Source: Mesocentrotus franciscanus
Taxonomy: Eukaryota; Echinodermata; Echinoidea; Camarodonta; Strongylocentrotidae
DNA: 64,000 nt
Direction of reading: 5' to 3'
Assembly: GCA_037976565.1 (NCBI GenBank)
Contig: CP137682.1
Location: 28,640,199-28,704,198 of the forward strand
The notes under the pieces were generated by a model. The model ran no database searches. It had not been told where the DNA came from and worked only from the letters and a program-made list of their open reading frames with translations. The translations under genes and the position numbers were made by a program. This document shows, one piece after another, positions 11,928-24,300 of the stretch; positions within the stretch are counted from its first letter, which is position 1, and each line of letters begins with the position of its first letter.

Positions 11928-12335
11928 TTAGGCAATGTCATTTAACTGGTCCAGGAGATCAGAAGCGGATGGCCTCTTCTCTGGCTTCTGTTCGAAGCAT
12001 GGTTCAAGGATCTTCTGAACCCTAGGATCAACAGTTTTCAAAGACTCAGGTTTACCCATCTGGCCTGTAACAATACGAGCCACCAGGGCTGCAGGATGCA
12101 CAAAGTTTCCCCACAGCCGCTTCATAGAGTACAGCTCCACTAATGTTCCTGCAACCGACCAGATGTCATGTTTGTTGGAGTGCCTGTAACCGTGTTCCGT
12201 TGCGCCAAGTGCCTCTGGGGGCATGAAGCATGGCGTGCCTCTCATGTTGAATGAGGATTGGGACATGTGGTTGCGATTCTTGATGTGGGCCAGGCCCAAG
12301 TCACAGATGTAGGGACGAACTGTTGCAGTGTCCAC
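11928..12335 (-). CDS. Exon 20: kinase C-lobe, DLG motif to stop
   Basis: 408 nt ending TAA. Encodes YICDLGLAHI (metal-binding DFG replaced by DLG, as in RIPK1), an activation segment rich in Ser/Asn, RGTPCFMPPEAL (APE motif as PPE), DIWSVAGTLVEL (subdomain IX) and KRPSASDLLDQL (subdomain XI). The Asp residues needed for catalysis are present. Acceptor is GTTAG. Confidence 0.9.
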   Translation of the reverse strand: MDTATVRPYICDLGLAHIKNRNHMSQSSFNMRGTPCFMPPEALGATEHGYRHSNKHDIWSVAGTLVELYSMKRLWGNFVHPAALVARIVTGQMGKPESLKTVDPRVQKILEPCFEQKPEKRPSASDLLDQLNDIA

Positions 12336-15300
12336 CTAACATAATAAAAAACACTATATTTCATGATGGGTAAATTCTCAAAGATGAAATTGAACTTGTG
12401 ATAAAATGCAGGACATGTGATTTTAAAGATCGAATATATACAACATAAATATAATGGGTTACGTCTTCCTTACTTGCATAGCCTTGTATGGTGTGTATCA
12501 CACACACACACAGAAAATGTAGCTGAATCTGAACACGAACAACTACGAACCGCGATTTTGCTTTATGTCTGCTTTTCTACGTTTTTCTAAGCTTTTCTAG
12601 TCATTTCGTGTAAGACTATAATGTAGCTTGTGGCCAGCACCTTCAACCCACCGGAAATCGTGCCTCATATAGTATCGGAAAGTTAGACATTTGTATCGAG
12701 ATATCTTCATGTTTCTAGGATTCATTCTATGTCTACTAGGATAGTCCCACTTCATCAGTTTCCTGCTGTGTCTACCAGTCGAACGCTGTCTCTACTAGTT
12801 TGACCAAGAATTTGTCAGTGCCCGGCCCATCCCAATTTTCTATTGTTATATTACGTAATCATTCTCAACATGTCAAAGCCAAACCTAAGATCGAGGGGCC
12901 GCTTGCACTCAGCTGATCCGTGTACCCCACCATCTGCTCCATCGTTGACTAAGCCGACACAAAGTCCAGTGTACCTAGATCGCATTGATACTGTCGTACA
13001 AAGAGCGGTTGCCGTGGCAATGGAACGCGACAGACAAAACTCAGTGATGACATGGAGGAGCGTGAAAATAAATTTTGTGAAATACTTGATGAGAAGCTCG
13101 CTAGTGTCCAGGATTGGAAATTTCTATTGATAGCAAACTGCAGAAAATTCGTGATATTGAGAAATCAGTTTCTGAAAACTCAACTGAATTCAATGCTTTG
13201 TTAAATAGGCTTGATCACATCGAACAATACTCTCGGCGAAACAATATTCGCATTCTGGGAGTAAAGACTACTCCAGATGAAGATACCAACGTGATTGTTC
13301 GCAACGTAGCCCAACCAAAGAGATTAAGAGATATCACAACATGGAGTTCCAGCCTAGCATTTTTACGACCAGAAGTATTACGCAACGCGCGAGATAACGA
13401 CAGACATCAGAGTGCCGCTCGCTGGAATTTGCCCGTAGGCGACAGCTGGGCAACTCTCTGATGTACAAGCTTAGAAGCCGCCGTTCAAACCCATTCACAT
13501 TGAGTGGAGTAAAGATTCGCAAACGAACAAAGCAACTGGACGTGCGCAGTACCGACCTAGTAGTAGTGAGCATGCGCAGTTGTTGTTATTGAATTCCCTT
13601 TGTTTCTGTGATTCCAACGATATATTTTTCGTCAAAATCCACCGAGAAATGGGCTAGTTATGATACTTTTACTGACTTCATATTAATTTTTAGTATCAAT
13701 TTCATAATTCGTTATAAATATGTTCCGATCATTTGCGGAATTTAGATTGTATTTCATTCGAAAAAAAATGTTTTTATCTTTGAAACCCACCCTAGCGGAA
13801 GAGTGCCCAGGGGTGCCCATACGTTTAGATTTGCACGTGAAGATGCCTATGCATTTGGTCAGCTTGGTTTGTGTCGTCTGCTGGGGAAAGAAATGCCAGC
13901 CCCACGCGTTCAAACTCGTGTTCTGTGCACCTAGTGATTCTGATTTTCAATTCGGCTTGATTATTTTTTTTTTCTGATTGCAATCTAACGAATCGATCTC
14001 GATCTCGATAATTGTACAGGGTCTAACGTCTATGTAAAGAAAAGTTACTTTTTATGAATTATTGAATTTAAAGTTAATCTAGACTAGTCTAGTAGTCTAC
14101 TACTAGTTTAGTAGTTAGTTATAGATCTAGACCTAGAACAAAGTAGAACTTAGAAGTCTAGGTTACTTTATACTATTATAGTGTTTGTCTTAATTCTTTT
14201 TATCTAGATTAAAAGTTACTCACATGCATTACATCGTTCATGATGGTTCAAACATCATTTTCAGCCATCAAGGCATCATTATTTGTTTAAACTTTGTTTT
14301 CAGGACTTTCAGTGTCATTTTTTTCACTGCATCTTTTAGCTTTACAGCTATTCATCCCTAATTGTGTTGTGAACAAAGAGTTGCTCCTCATGTAGATTAT
14401 ATTTCGTTTCTAATAAGTAATAGACTCTAGAGGGGTCTATAAATATAGAACCTAGGCAATGACCTAAGGTCTGTAAGGAAAAGGCTATACTATAGTAGGA
14501 GTAAGGTCTAGACCCTAGACCTAGTTGATTTTGATGGAGGGGGGGGGGGGTAATAATGGCTGGATTTTTGTTAACCTCTTCCGACTTCCTTCTGTTTAAT
14601 CAGGCAATGTATATGTTATTTAATGATATGATAACCATTGAAAAGAAATGTGAAAAGCCTGTCATAAACGCGCAAGGCTATATTTCCCCAAAACATTGCA
14701 AAACCGACACGGAATGCAATGTACGGGACCGAAGACGAAGTCATTACTTACACGTTTCGTCGTTTGTGCTTCCTCTTATATTAGATCTAGTCTTAATCGT
14801 AATAATACTTCAATAAACTCTTCATGAATTCCGATTTCCGAATCATCAGGAACGAGTTTCAATTCATCGATTTCGGATAACAAAGATAACTCGTCATCTA
14901 AATCAAAGTTGTATTCGGAATCGGTGTTATCTGCCATTGTTTGCGATTGTCAAAATAGTTAATCCAAGAAAGCCAAATTCGAAAGTAGCAACTGCGCATG
15001 CTCACACTGCGCGAAGATCTAGAGCGAACCCCAAACAGCTGTCGTAAATCATCTCGCGAACACCCGCTGAGTTTACGAGTCGGCTCCACAGCTCGTTCAA
15101 AAGGCTCTCGCTAGCTAGAACTCCATGTTGTGTTATATCTCTTTGTGTTATATCTCTTTGGCCCAACAGATTGGTATTACTCTCACCCCTTGTGACATTG
15201 ATAGATCACATCGTCTTCGCAGACCAAACAAGAACCCTCACGATGTCCAATCTCAAGGATCGTACGCCGGCGCGGCTCGCAACGTCAAGTTATCGCCTCC

Positions 15301-18300
15301 GCCTATCATAGTAAAGTTCACTTCTTACAGGCCTAAACTAAAGATGATGAAAAATCGAAGAAAACTGAAAGGCACAGGTACAGTGATTGTCGAGGATTTG
15401 ACTAAGAAGAATTCAAATCTTCTCTTCCAGACGTCGAAACACACAAACGTTCAGGCTTCCTGGACCATTGACGGTCGCGTTTTCGCGTTGGTCAAATCAA
15501 CAGGCGGACATGAGATGAACAAAACATATTACAGGTCTTCCCGATCTTAACTCTATCTGATATATTTTACTGGTAAGCCATTTTTACAAAAACAGAATTG
15601 TACATTATGAATGATTCATTAGAATCTCTATTTGTTGAGATTATAATTCCTGGAGAAAAAAACTTGTTAGTGGGAGTAGTCTACAGGCCACCAAATGGTG
15701 ATGTGAATGAATTTGTTGAAGAATTGTCTAACACTATTTCAAGCCCATTATTCAGAAATAAAAAAATAATAATTATGGGTGATTTTAATATAAATTTATT
15801 AAGTTATGATCGCGATAACTCTGTTAATAATTTTGTTGATACTTTAAGTACATTCTCTTTGATTCCTCTAATTAATAAGCCAACTAGAGTAGCAGAAAAC
15901 TCACAAACCTTAATTGACAATATTTTCACCAATTTGCACCCTATTCCGACTGCTGGTATAATAGTGGCCGATATTTCGGATCATTTCCTATTTTTGCTAG
16001 AACATCTTTAGCATTAAGGAGTTCTTGTAATGAATCCTGTGATAAGTTAACACGGAAATTCACTCAGGAAAATATAGCAAAATTTAAGAGAGAATTGGAA
16101 ACTGTTGAATGGAACAAAGTTTTATGTGAAACAGAAGTTGATAAGTCTTTTGATAATTTCATGGATATAATAGTGTTATTTTATGACAGATGCTTTCCCT
16201 TGGTGCAAAGAAGTAAGCAAGAATATAAAAGAGTACCTCGAATGCCATGGGTCACTAAGTCTTTACTTAGGTCTATAAATAAAAAGAATCGTTTGTTTTG
16301 TAGATACAAAGCAAAGCAGACTGGTGTAGCCAAGTTTAAGTATACTAACTATAGAAATATATTGACTTCTGCTCTGCGCCAAGCAAAGAAAGACTATTAT
16401 CATTTTCAATTCCAGTCTACGTGTAACAATGTTAAAGGAACATGGAAAGTTATTCGAAATGTCTTGAAAACCAATCCTAAACTACAGAGTATTACAAAAC
16501 TCACCTGGAAGGATGGTCTTATTGAAGACAAGAAACTTATGTGTGAAGCATTTAATGAATATTTTTCTAACATTGGTGCTACGCTGTCTAGCTCCATACC
16601 TGATATACAGGAAACCTATGGAAATTATTTAACCAGTCCAAATGAAAAGACTTTATTTTTTGTTCCTGTAGTTAATTCTGAGATTATAGATGTTGTAAGT
16701 GGCTTGAAAAGGAAAAAGAGCCCTGGGTATGATGGTATAACTAATGATTTGATAAAAGAAGTAATTTCATTTGTAGTCATACCTCTCACTCACATTTATA
16801 ACTTGTCTTTAATGCATGGAAGTGTTCCTAAAAAAATGAAAATAGCTAAAGTTGTGCCTATATATAAAAAAGGGAACCCTGTAGAAACGGGTAATTATAG
16901 ACCAATTTCTCTACTTACTGTCTTCTCCAAGATTTTGGAAAAACTTGTATATATTAGATTGATAAAGTTTTTGAAGTCGTGTCAAGTTTTCTCAAATTCT
17001 CAGTTTGGTTTTCGCGAGAAACACACAACTTCTCATGCTGTTTTATGTCTTTTAGACAAAATATCTTCGGCACTTGATAAACACCTCCGTACGGTTGGTA
17101 TATTTTTGGATTATTCCAAAGCTTTTGATACGGTGAACCATAATATTTTGTTGCACAAGCTCTCTTATTATGGGGTAAGAGGACCTGCACTCGAATGGTT
17201 TAGAAGTTATCTTAGTAACAGACAGCAATTTGTGCAGCTCGGCGAAACTTGTTCAGATATGTTACCCGTCACGTGTGGAGTACCTCAAGGTTCCCTTTTG
17301 GGTCCCCTGCTTTTTATTTTATATGTAAATGATTTTCCAAAATCCTCAGAGACGTTTTATTTTTTGCTATTTGCAGACGATACAAGTGTATTCTGTTCTC
17401 ATAGAAACTTAAATACTCTTTTAGAAACTGTAAATAAAGAGCTTTGTGTATTGACTAAATGGATTCATGCAAACAAACTGTCACTTAACTTATTAAAAAC
17501 TAAATATATGTTATTTAGTAATAGTGAAACAGTAATGCCTGGTAATGTAGTCTTTGATCAGGTAAATATTGAAAAGGTCTCAGTTATTAAATTTTTAGGT
17601 CTCCACATTGATGATAAATTGACTTGGAAGATGCATACTACTCATTTAAGTAAAGTGCTCTCTAGAAATGTTGGTATGATCAACAAATTGAAGTTTGTAT
17701 TCCCAAGAAATGTACTTAGTATGTTGTACTGTTCCTTAATCTTGCCATACTTAAATTATGGTGTGCTAGCCTGGGGTGCCTCAGCCAAATCCTACTTAAA
17801 TAAAATTCTGCTCATTCAAAGAGAGCAGTGAGAATTATTTCGGCAGCTGATTGGCGCGCCCACACTGACAAGCTATTTTACGAAAATAAAATGCTGAAGG
17901 TAAAAGATATATACTTTCTGTATCTGGGATATCTTATGTATCAGTTGGAGAAGGGTGAAGCTCCCATGGCAATAGCATCTATTTTTGTAAAGAATAACCA
18001 AATACATAAATACTCTACTAGGCAGGCTGCCTTATACCATGTGTCATCAGCTAGAACTCAGCTTAGGATTAATACACTTGCACATACTGGACCAAAGTAT
18101 TGGAACTCTTTAGACTGTTCTATTAGGCAGTCTGTAAGCTCTTCTGTCTTCAAACGTAAGCTGAAATTTCATCTACTGTACACCTACAGTGAATAGATCT
18201 TATATTTATTGATATTCAATATAGGTAACTGGATTAGCATTGTTCCCCCGTGTTTGTACATTATCCTCCTCCCCCTATTTCTTTACTTTTCCATTATCTT

Positions 18301-21300
18301 TATTCTGTTTTCTTTTTCTTTTTAGTCTACCATATTCTGTAAATTAGTGGTAGATCTGATATTTATTTATAGTCTGTATAGGTAACTAGATTAGTATTGT
18401 TAGTCCCCCTCCCCCTGTATTGTAACCTACCTCTCTAAAAAAATGCTGTTCCTGTAAAGGTGATCTGTGTTTAACAAGCTGTGCTTCTTAACAGACCACC
18501 TCTTTTTCCACATTTGTTTAAGTCTTTATTACTGTTTCATTGTTAATGTATTTATGCTAGTTGACGATGAACATGTTGCTACTGCTCCTGAATGAAATGT
18601 TTTTTTATGCAAGTGGAAAGAAATAAATAAATCTTGAATCTTGAATCTTGAAAACTTGATCTTTCCACTGTTCTTTAGTAATTTTCTCGAATTTACCTTT
18701 TCCGGTGGAAATTCATTTTTGCTGATATTATACAAATTTTGTCGATGCTTTATGTGTTGTTGTTTTTTACTGTGTATTTTTGCTATGCCTGATCGTGATT
18801 TGTATCTTCAATTTCTCAAGACTTTAAATTTTACATCATTATCTGATCAATTATCTCCTTTTACTGATGATGAATGTACTCATGGTCCTCAACAAAACTA
18901 GATATATTAGCAATGTTTGATCAGGCTTTTAAAATATTTTTTATAGTTTTTTAGTGTGTTTGTTTGTTTTGTTTGTGGTCTTTGTCATTGCTAATGTAAG
19001 AAACATAAACAATTCTTGTTTTTGTTTGTTAATCTTTTGAGTATCTATGCTTATACTTATTCTGTAAATCTTCAATCTGGTCTTGTTATACTCTCATCTT
19101 ATCCCAATTTCAAATTTTCAGTTTTGTGTAGGTGGCAGCACTAATAAAGCATTTCCTTTCTAGCTGTCTTCTCATTCTCATAAATACTCACTTTTCCCTA
19201 TATTTTGTCCAGATTACCTTTATGATGTATATTATATTGTCTGATTATCTTTGTAATGTATGTTTTTTTTTACTTTAAATCTATGTGATATTGTATGCTA
19301 TTTTATGTAAATGTTTTTTATGATGAATTAAATAAATATGACCATCTGATCTTTCTGATCTTTCTGATCTGAACGTATGACAGAATGTTTCTAAGTTCTT
19401 CCTACGTAGATTTTGCCTACCAGGCATCACCATCACACAGATCATATCAAAAAATACATGTACATCCTAGCAGACCCATTCGGCATGAATTTACAGTTCC
19501 CCTTTAAAAGCCTAAGAAGTATAAAACTCGTTGTGTGAGAATTCCATATTTTTTTGTCTCCTTCCATGGAATTTGATACATCAATAAACTCTCTGAACTT
19601 TTAAAATGGCTGTACCCATGTACTTACTAGAATATTGGCAGGCTTAATATCAAGATGCAAGATGTTACAGGCATGCATGAAGGTTACGGCTTGGAGAACC
19701 CCACGAGATATCTGAAGCTTTTTAGCCCAGTCTAGAGGAATCTGCAAGTTGATTATTGAAAAGCAATAAGAAACCGGCTATTTAAACAATGTACAGAATG
19801 ATATGCATACATTATTTTTTACATGACAAACTCGGTGAGAAAAATTAATATGATCTTGACGTCATTTATGTCTGGGAAAATGATGATTTTCTAAAGCTTT
19901 GTTCTCACATGACGTAGTAAACTATCTTTTAAAAAATCCCTGCGGCAAAAGAACATCCATTTCAGGAAAAAGTGAATGGCAATTTAAGTATAAAAGGATG
20001 TATGTAGCTGTGGCACCTATAGAAGTTCCTGTGATTTAAAAGATTTGAAGGGCACTAGGTCATGCAATTTCATTGCGGCAGTTTTTGAGAATTATCACGT
20101 CATATGTGAATAAAGCCGAACTTGCACTTACAACCAGGGAACGAAATGGTATTCAGTCTACCAATCATTTACTTAAATGGCTCTCTTTCCTGCTCACAGC
20201 CCCCCACCTCAGCCCATTCTCCCCCTCTCCTCCTCCATACCTTGCTTGGGAGGACCAAGACTGCACTTGGGCATCCTCTAACTCTCGCAATAATAATGAT
20301 GCTCAAACTTATACATTTAATCAGCAGGAAGTTTGGTTTTCATTAAAGAACGCCGCCAGCTTTGTCACCCACCATCCGCTGCATCTCTATATAGACCTTC
20401 ATACCATTACCTTAATATTACCCCTAGCTGATAAAACTTGCTCCTTCAATCATCTTCCAGCCATTAGCCCATTACCCCCCTTGCTTCCTACATTTACACC
20501 CCTTTCCTTCAGCCGCACATTTTCCTGGAAACCCTAGATTCAATTACCTTAACGTCATCCCGATCAGGAAAGATGATGGTGTATAAACTCGGTCCTTCAA
20601 TGAACTGCATTACCAGGAAGGCCTCTTGTCCCTGATATCCTAGAGCCATCATCTGAACAATGTTAGGATGAGATGCCCGTCTTAATGGAGAGAAGAGAAT
20701 GTTTGATGATCATTTCTCATCCCAAATATCTCTGGTCAACAAAGCTAAGTCCTGAGTATATAAACACATACTCACTACCGTACCAGGTTAGTCATGACAT
20801 TTTAACAATACTATTCTGGATCGATATATAGCTTCATACATCAAAGTTTGTGTCCCAGCTCTTGGTAGACATGTCTCTATCACGGTCAGCTTCCACATAA
20901 TGGATGTACATTCTCCGATTGCAGGGGAGCATAATGCTGACCAACCACTACGACTTTCCGATCTTCCAAAATACCCTTTCAATACTTGGCTGGAGAGTAA
21001 GAAATTACATAAAATCCACAAGTGTTTAGATCAAATATATATTTTTTTAACTGGAAAAATGTACTCTAAATTTTCCTTTTCAAACTTGAATTGATCGTAC
21101 GATTTCCTAAGGCCATTTTGTCCCATTTTGTTGGTGATGTGCCACATGACCTTACATATTTGGGAAAAAAATCTAACTAGACATGAGACTACATCTGGAA
21201 TACATCTGGATACCTGTGTATAGAGACTTCCTTTTCGATTTCATCTTTTCTGCTACCCATGATGGGGATCTTTTTTACTGCCACTGGAGTCCCTCTCCAG

Positions 21301-24300
21301 AAGGCTTGATGGACCACTCCAAACTGCCCCTTCCCAACCACACGACCCATGTCTAGGTCAGAGACTTCAATTTTGTGCACAAGATCGAAGACTGGAAAGA
21401 GAATAAAATGGGAGAAATTGATATCATACATATATACAATCTAATCTGTTTTTATGTCTAATAGTATAGATATATTGACTGCTATGAGAGGCATGGCTGT
21501 TTCTATATGCTCAAGGGGACGTTGCATCCTGCCATGACCCAGAGGCGAGCCGAGGGGTCATCGCAGGATGCAACGTCCCCGAGAGCCAGTATAGAAACAG
21601 CCATGTCTCGAATATTAAAGCAGTCCATATATCTTTTATATACCGAAATAACATAACGATCTACAAAGAATTCTTATATTCTCCTTTTCTTGAGTGAAGA
21701 CTGGTTAAAACATCACAGACAACCTGTGAAAATGTCTGTTAATCTATCATTGGGGAATCGCACACACTAAGCGACCAAATCGCACGCAAACTGTATGGTA
21801 TCCGCGCTCGCACAAACTTTTTACACGTAAACCAATGGGGATCTCGCCAACATGTATTTATGCGGCCAGTTAACCAGGGCATGAGGGAATTTTTTAAAAG
21901 ACTATTGACTGGTAGGAGGGCATGAGTGCATTAAAAAAAAGACTATTGACTGGTAGGCGGGCATGGCTAAAATCAAGACTCCAGTTTCGACCAATCAGAT
22001 GGCTAGATTTCTAAAGTGAGGTATATAATATAGATATATCGACTGCTACGATATGCCTGGCTGTTTTATAGGCTCAAGGGGACGTTGCAATCTGCCATGA
22101 TCCCGAGGCGCGCCTGGGTTTCTGTGCGAGCCAGTATAGAAACAGCCAGGCCTCGAATATTAAAGCAGTCGATATATCTTTTACATACAAGACGGTAAAC
22201 AGTGGATCTTTTTTTGCTAAACGATTGGCAATAGGGGATGAAAATATATGTAGCTGCATTCAAAAATGGTTCTACACATAATTGTAACTCGGTTATTTGA
22301 TATAAGATATACACATGTGAAGCGCAGTATGCTCTAAAAAAGTGATTAACCGGTTTACAACACCATGTGTTGACATGTAGGCTTATTGTAGATGTTTACC
22401 TTCAATTTTTGGACAATCAGTTGCACTTTCTCTCTCAGCTGAGTCCTGTCTTATCCGCTTTGGAGAGCATTTATCAGTGCCGCTCAGACCATCGTTTCGC
22501 TTTACGATAATATCATCGTCGTCAACAATGATGGACTTACTGCTCAGGCGTCCCTTTTTCACATCCTCGTCTTTCCCGAGGCCATCCCATGATGACATAT
22601 CACCAGCTCTGAAAAAGTATTTGATGAAACGGATAATATCCTCGACATAATGACATTGCAATTAGTGAAGATAATGTAATTGTAAGTACACTAGATTAAT
22701 GAATGACTAGGGTACAATTTTGTTTGTTTATAATGCAAGGTGACAAGAAAGGATTATTATGTGAGATCATTTAGATAAAATATGAAGACAGGATTTTTCA
22801 ACAAAAACAAAAGTTGAAGAGTAGAGGAAAAGAAGGAACTCGTTCATGTAGAGATCAGAAGATATCAATTCAGTCCATAAAAGGGTATAGGGTGAGATAT
22901 GAATGTGGCATTAATTGACTAAAAAGAAAACAGAACTAGTGATTCAAAAATATAATAGAGTAAAGAAAATATATGATGAGACTAGAAATCATGTGATCGG
23001 CCACGAAAGAATTTAAAATAGTTAATGGGAATTACAATGTTAAATGTTAATTAACATCAGGTTTGAGGGGCATGAACAGCATCATGTAGACAAAACATTC
23101 TGCTTGGCAGTACACATAAAATTAGAAAAATACAAATTACATTATTTTGATCTCATATGATTTTTGACATCTTCTTTAATTCTTTATATACCACAAAAAT
23201 AATCCCTCTATGCCACATTGTATTTATTGTGGGATAAATACTAATACTAATGGCATAATCCAGTTTCAAACACTGTTTCTAGTGCAATGTTCATCTTTAC
23301 TGGTATTACAAGGGTTGTCTTTGAGCTTTTTAAGACTAATAATGGGCGATTTTGCAAAGCTATTGTGATGCACAAAGTAATCATTCTGTCAATTGTTGCC
23401 CATTGTTTTAGGCAAAGTTGCATATGTGGCAACCGAGCGACCGTGCAGACAGGCAACGAAGGCAACCAAAGTGTTAACGATATTGACTTACATCTTTTCA
23501 CGAGCGATCTTCTTCAAAGTCTTCTTCAGCTCAGCATTCCTGATGTAATATAGCGGTGTTCGACATTCGGCATTCTCTAGGTCTACGGACGCTCCATTGA
23601 GAACCATGTAGCAGAGTGCGGCGGCAGCACTGTTATCAACTCCGCAATCTCTAAAACGCTTGCGAATCTGGTAGAAAATACAGAGCATCAAGTCAATCAG
23701 TCTTTGCTCAAATGTGGAGGGATTTGTTATTTTTGATTAGAACACCAAGTTAGAATCCCTGAAAATCTAAAAATCTGAAAATCTGAAAATCTAGGACCCT
23801 TGGTTATTATTTGGGGGATGGTACAATTTGCTTCACAAAAGTTGTTTATGGAGATTCCTCCAAACTAATGAGCATCAAAATCATTGAATCAAACTATAAT
23901 CACATCTTTTATTTAATGACTAAATGGAGTCAGTTGCTATCAATGTATATGAACCCTAGCAGTCGAACTGATTGTTGCTTTGAACGCCCTCATTTTAATG
24001 ATGGCAGCGGTGGGATACTGAGAAATCTTAGTAATAAAAATGACTGGTAACACATACTCCTTTATTGACATGGTGATAGCAGAGGGAAATTAACCCTAGC
24101 GATTAAAACGACTTGTATCAAAGTAGTTTTGTCTGGAATATCACATTGATGTCCTTCATCTGTGTCTCTTTATTACGGAAGGCATCTCACTATAAAAAAT
24201 AATGCCATGAAAGTGACTGCAGGTGTCTGAAACTCCTTCATTAACATTGGGTGCATTGTCTGGAATATTACACAGTACCAAATATCATTCCTCCTTATCC

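Larger units (their letters stand above)
12530..18651 (+). mobile_element. Degraded CR1/Jockey-group non-LTR retrotransposon
   Basis: Order: putative 5' UTR, ORF1 (from ATG 12870), partial endonuclease, reverse transcriptase, C-terminal domain, 3' UTR and an AATAAATAAATC(TTGAATC)n tail at about 18,621-18,651. The 5' end is a guess; no target duplication was found. It is inserted antisense to the host gene. ORF2 lacks the N-terminal half of the endonuclease, so the copy is dead. Confidence 0.8.
12336..19627 (-). other. 7.3-kb last intron, filled by retroelements
   Basis: Separates the kinase catalytic-loop exon from the DLG exon. It is much the largest intron and is mostly LINE sequence in the opposite orientation. 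Confidence 0.8.

Noticed and set aside
20073..20537. 154-codon plus-strand frame
   Set aside because: Low-complexity, no domain, antisense within a kinase intron.
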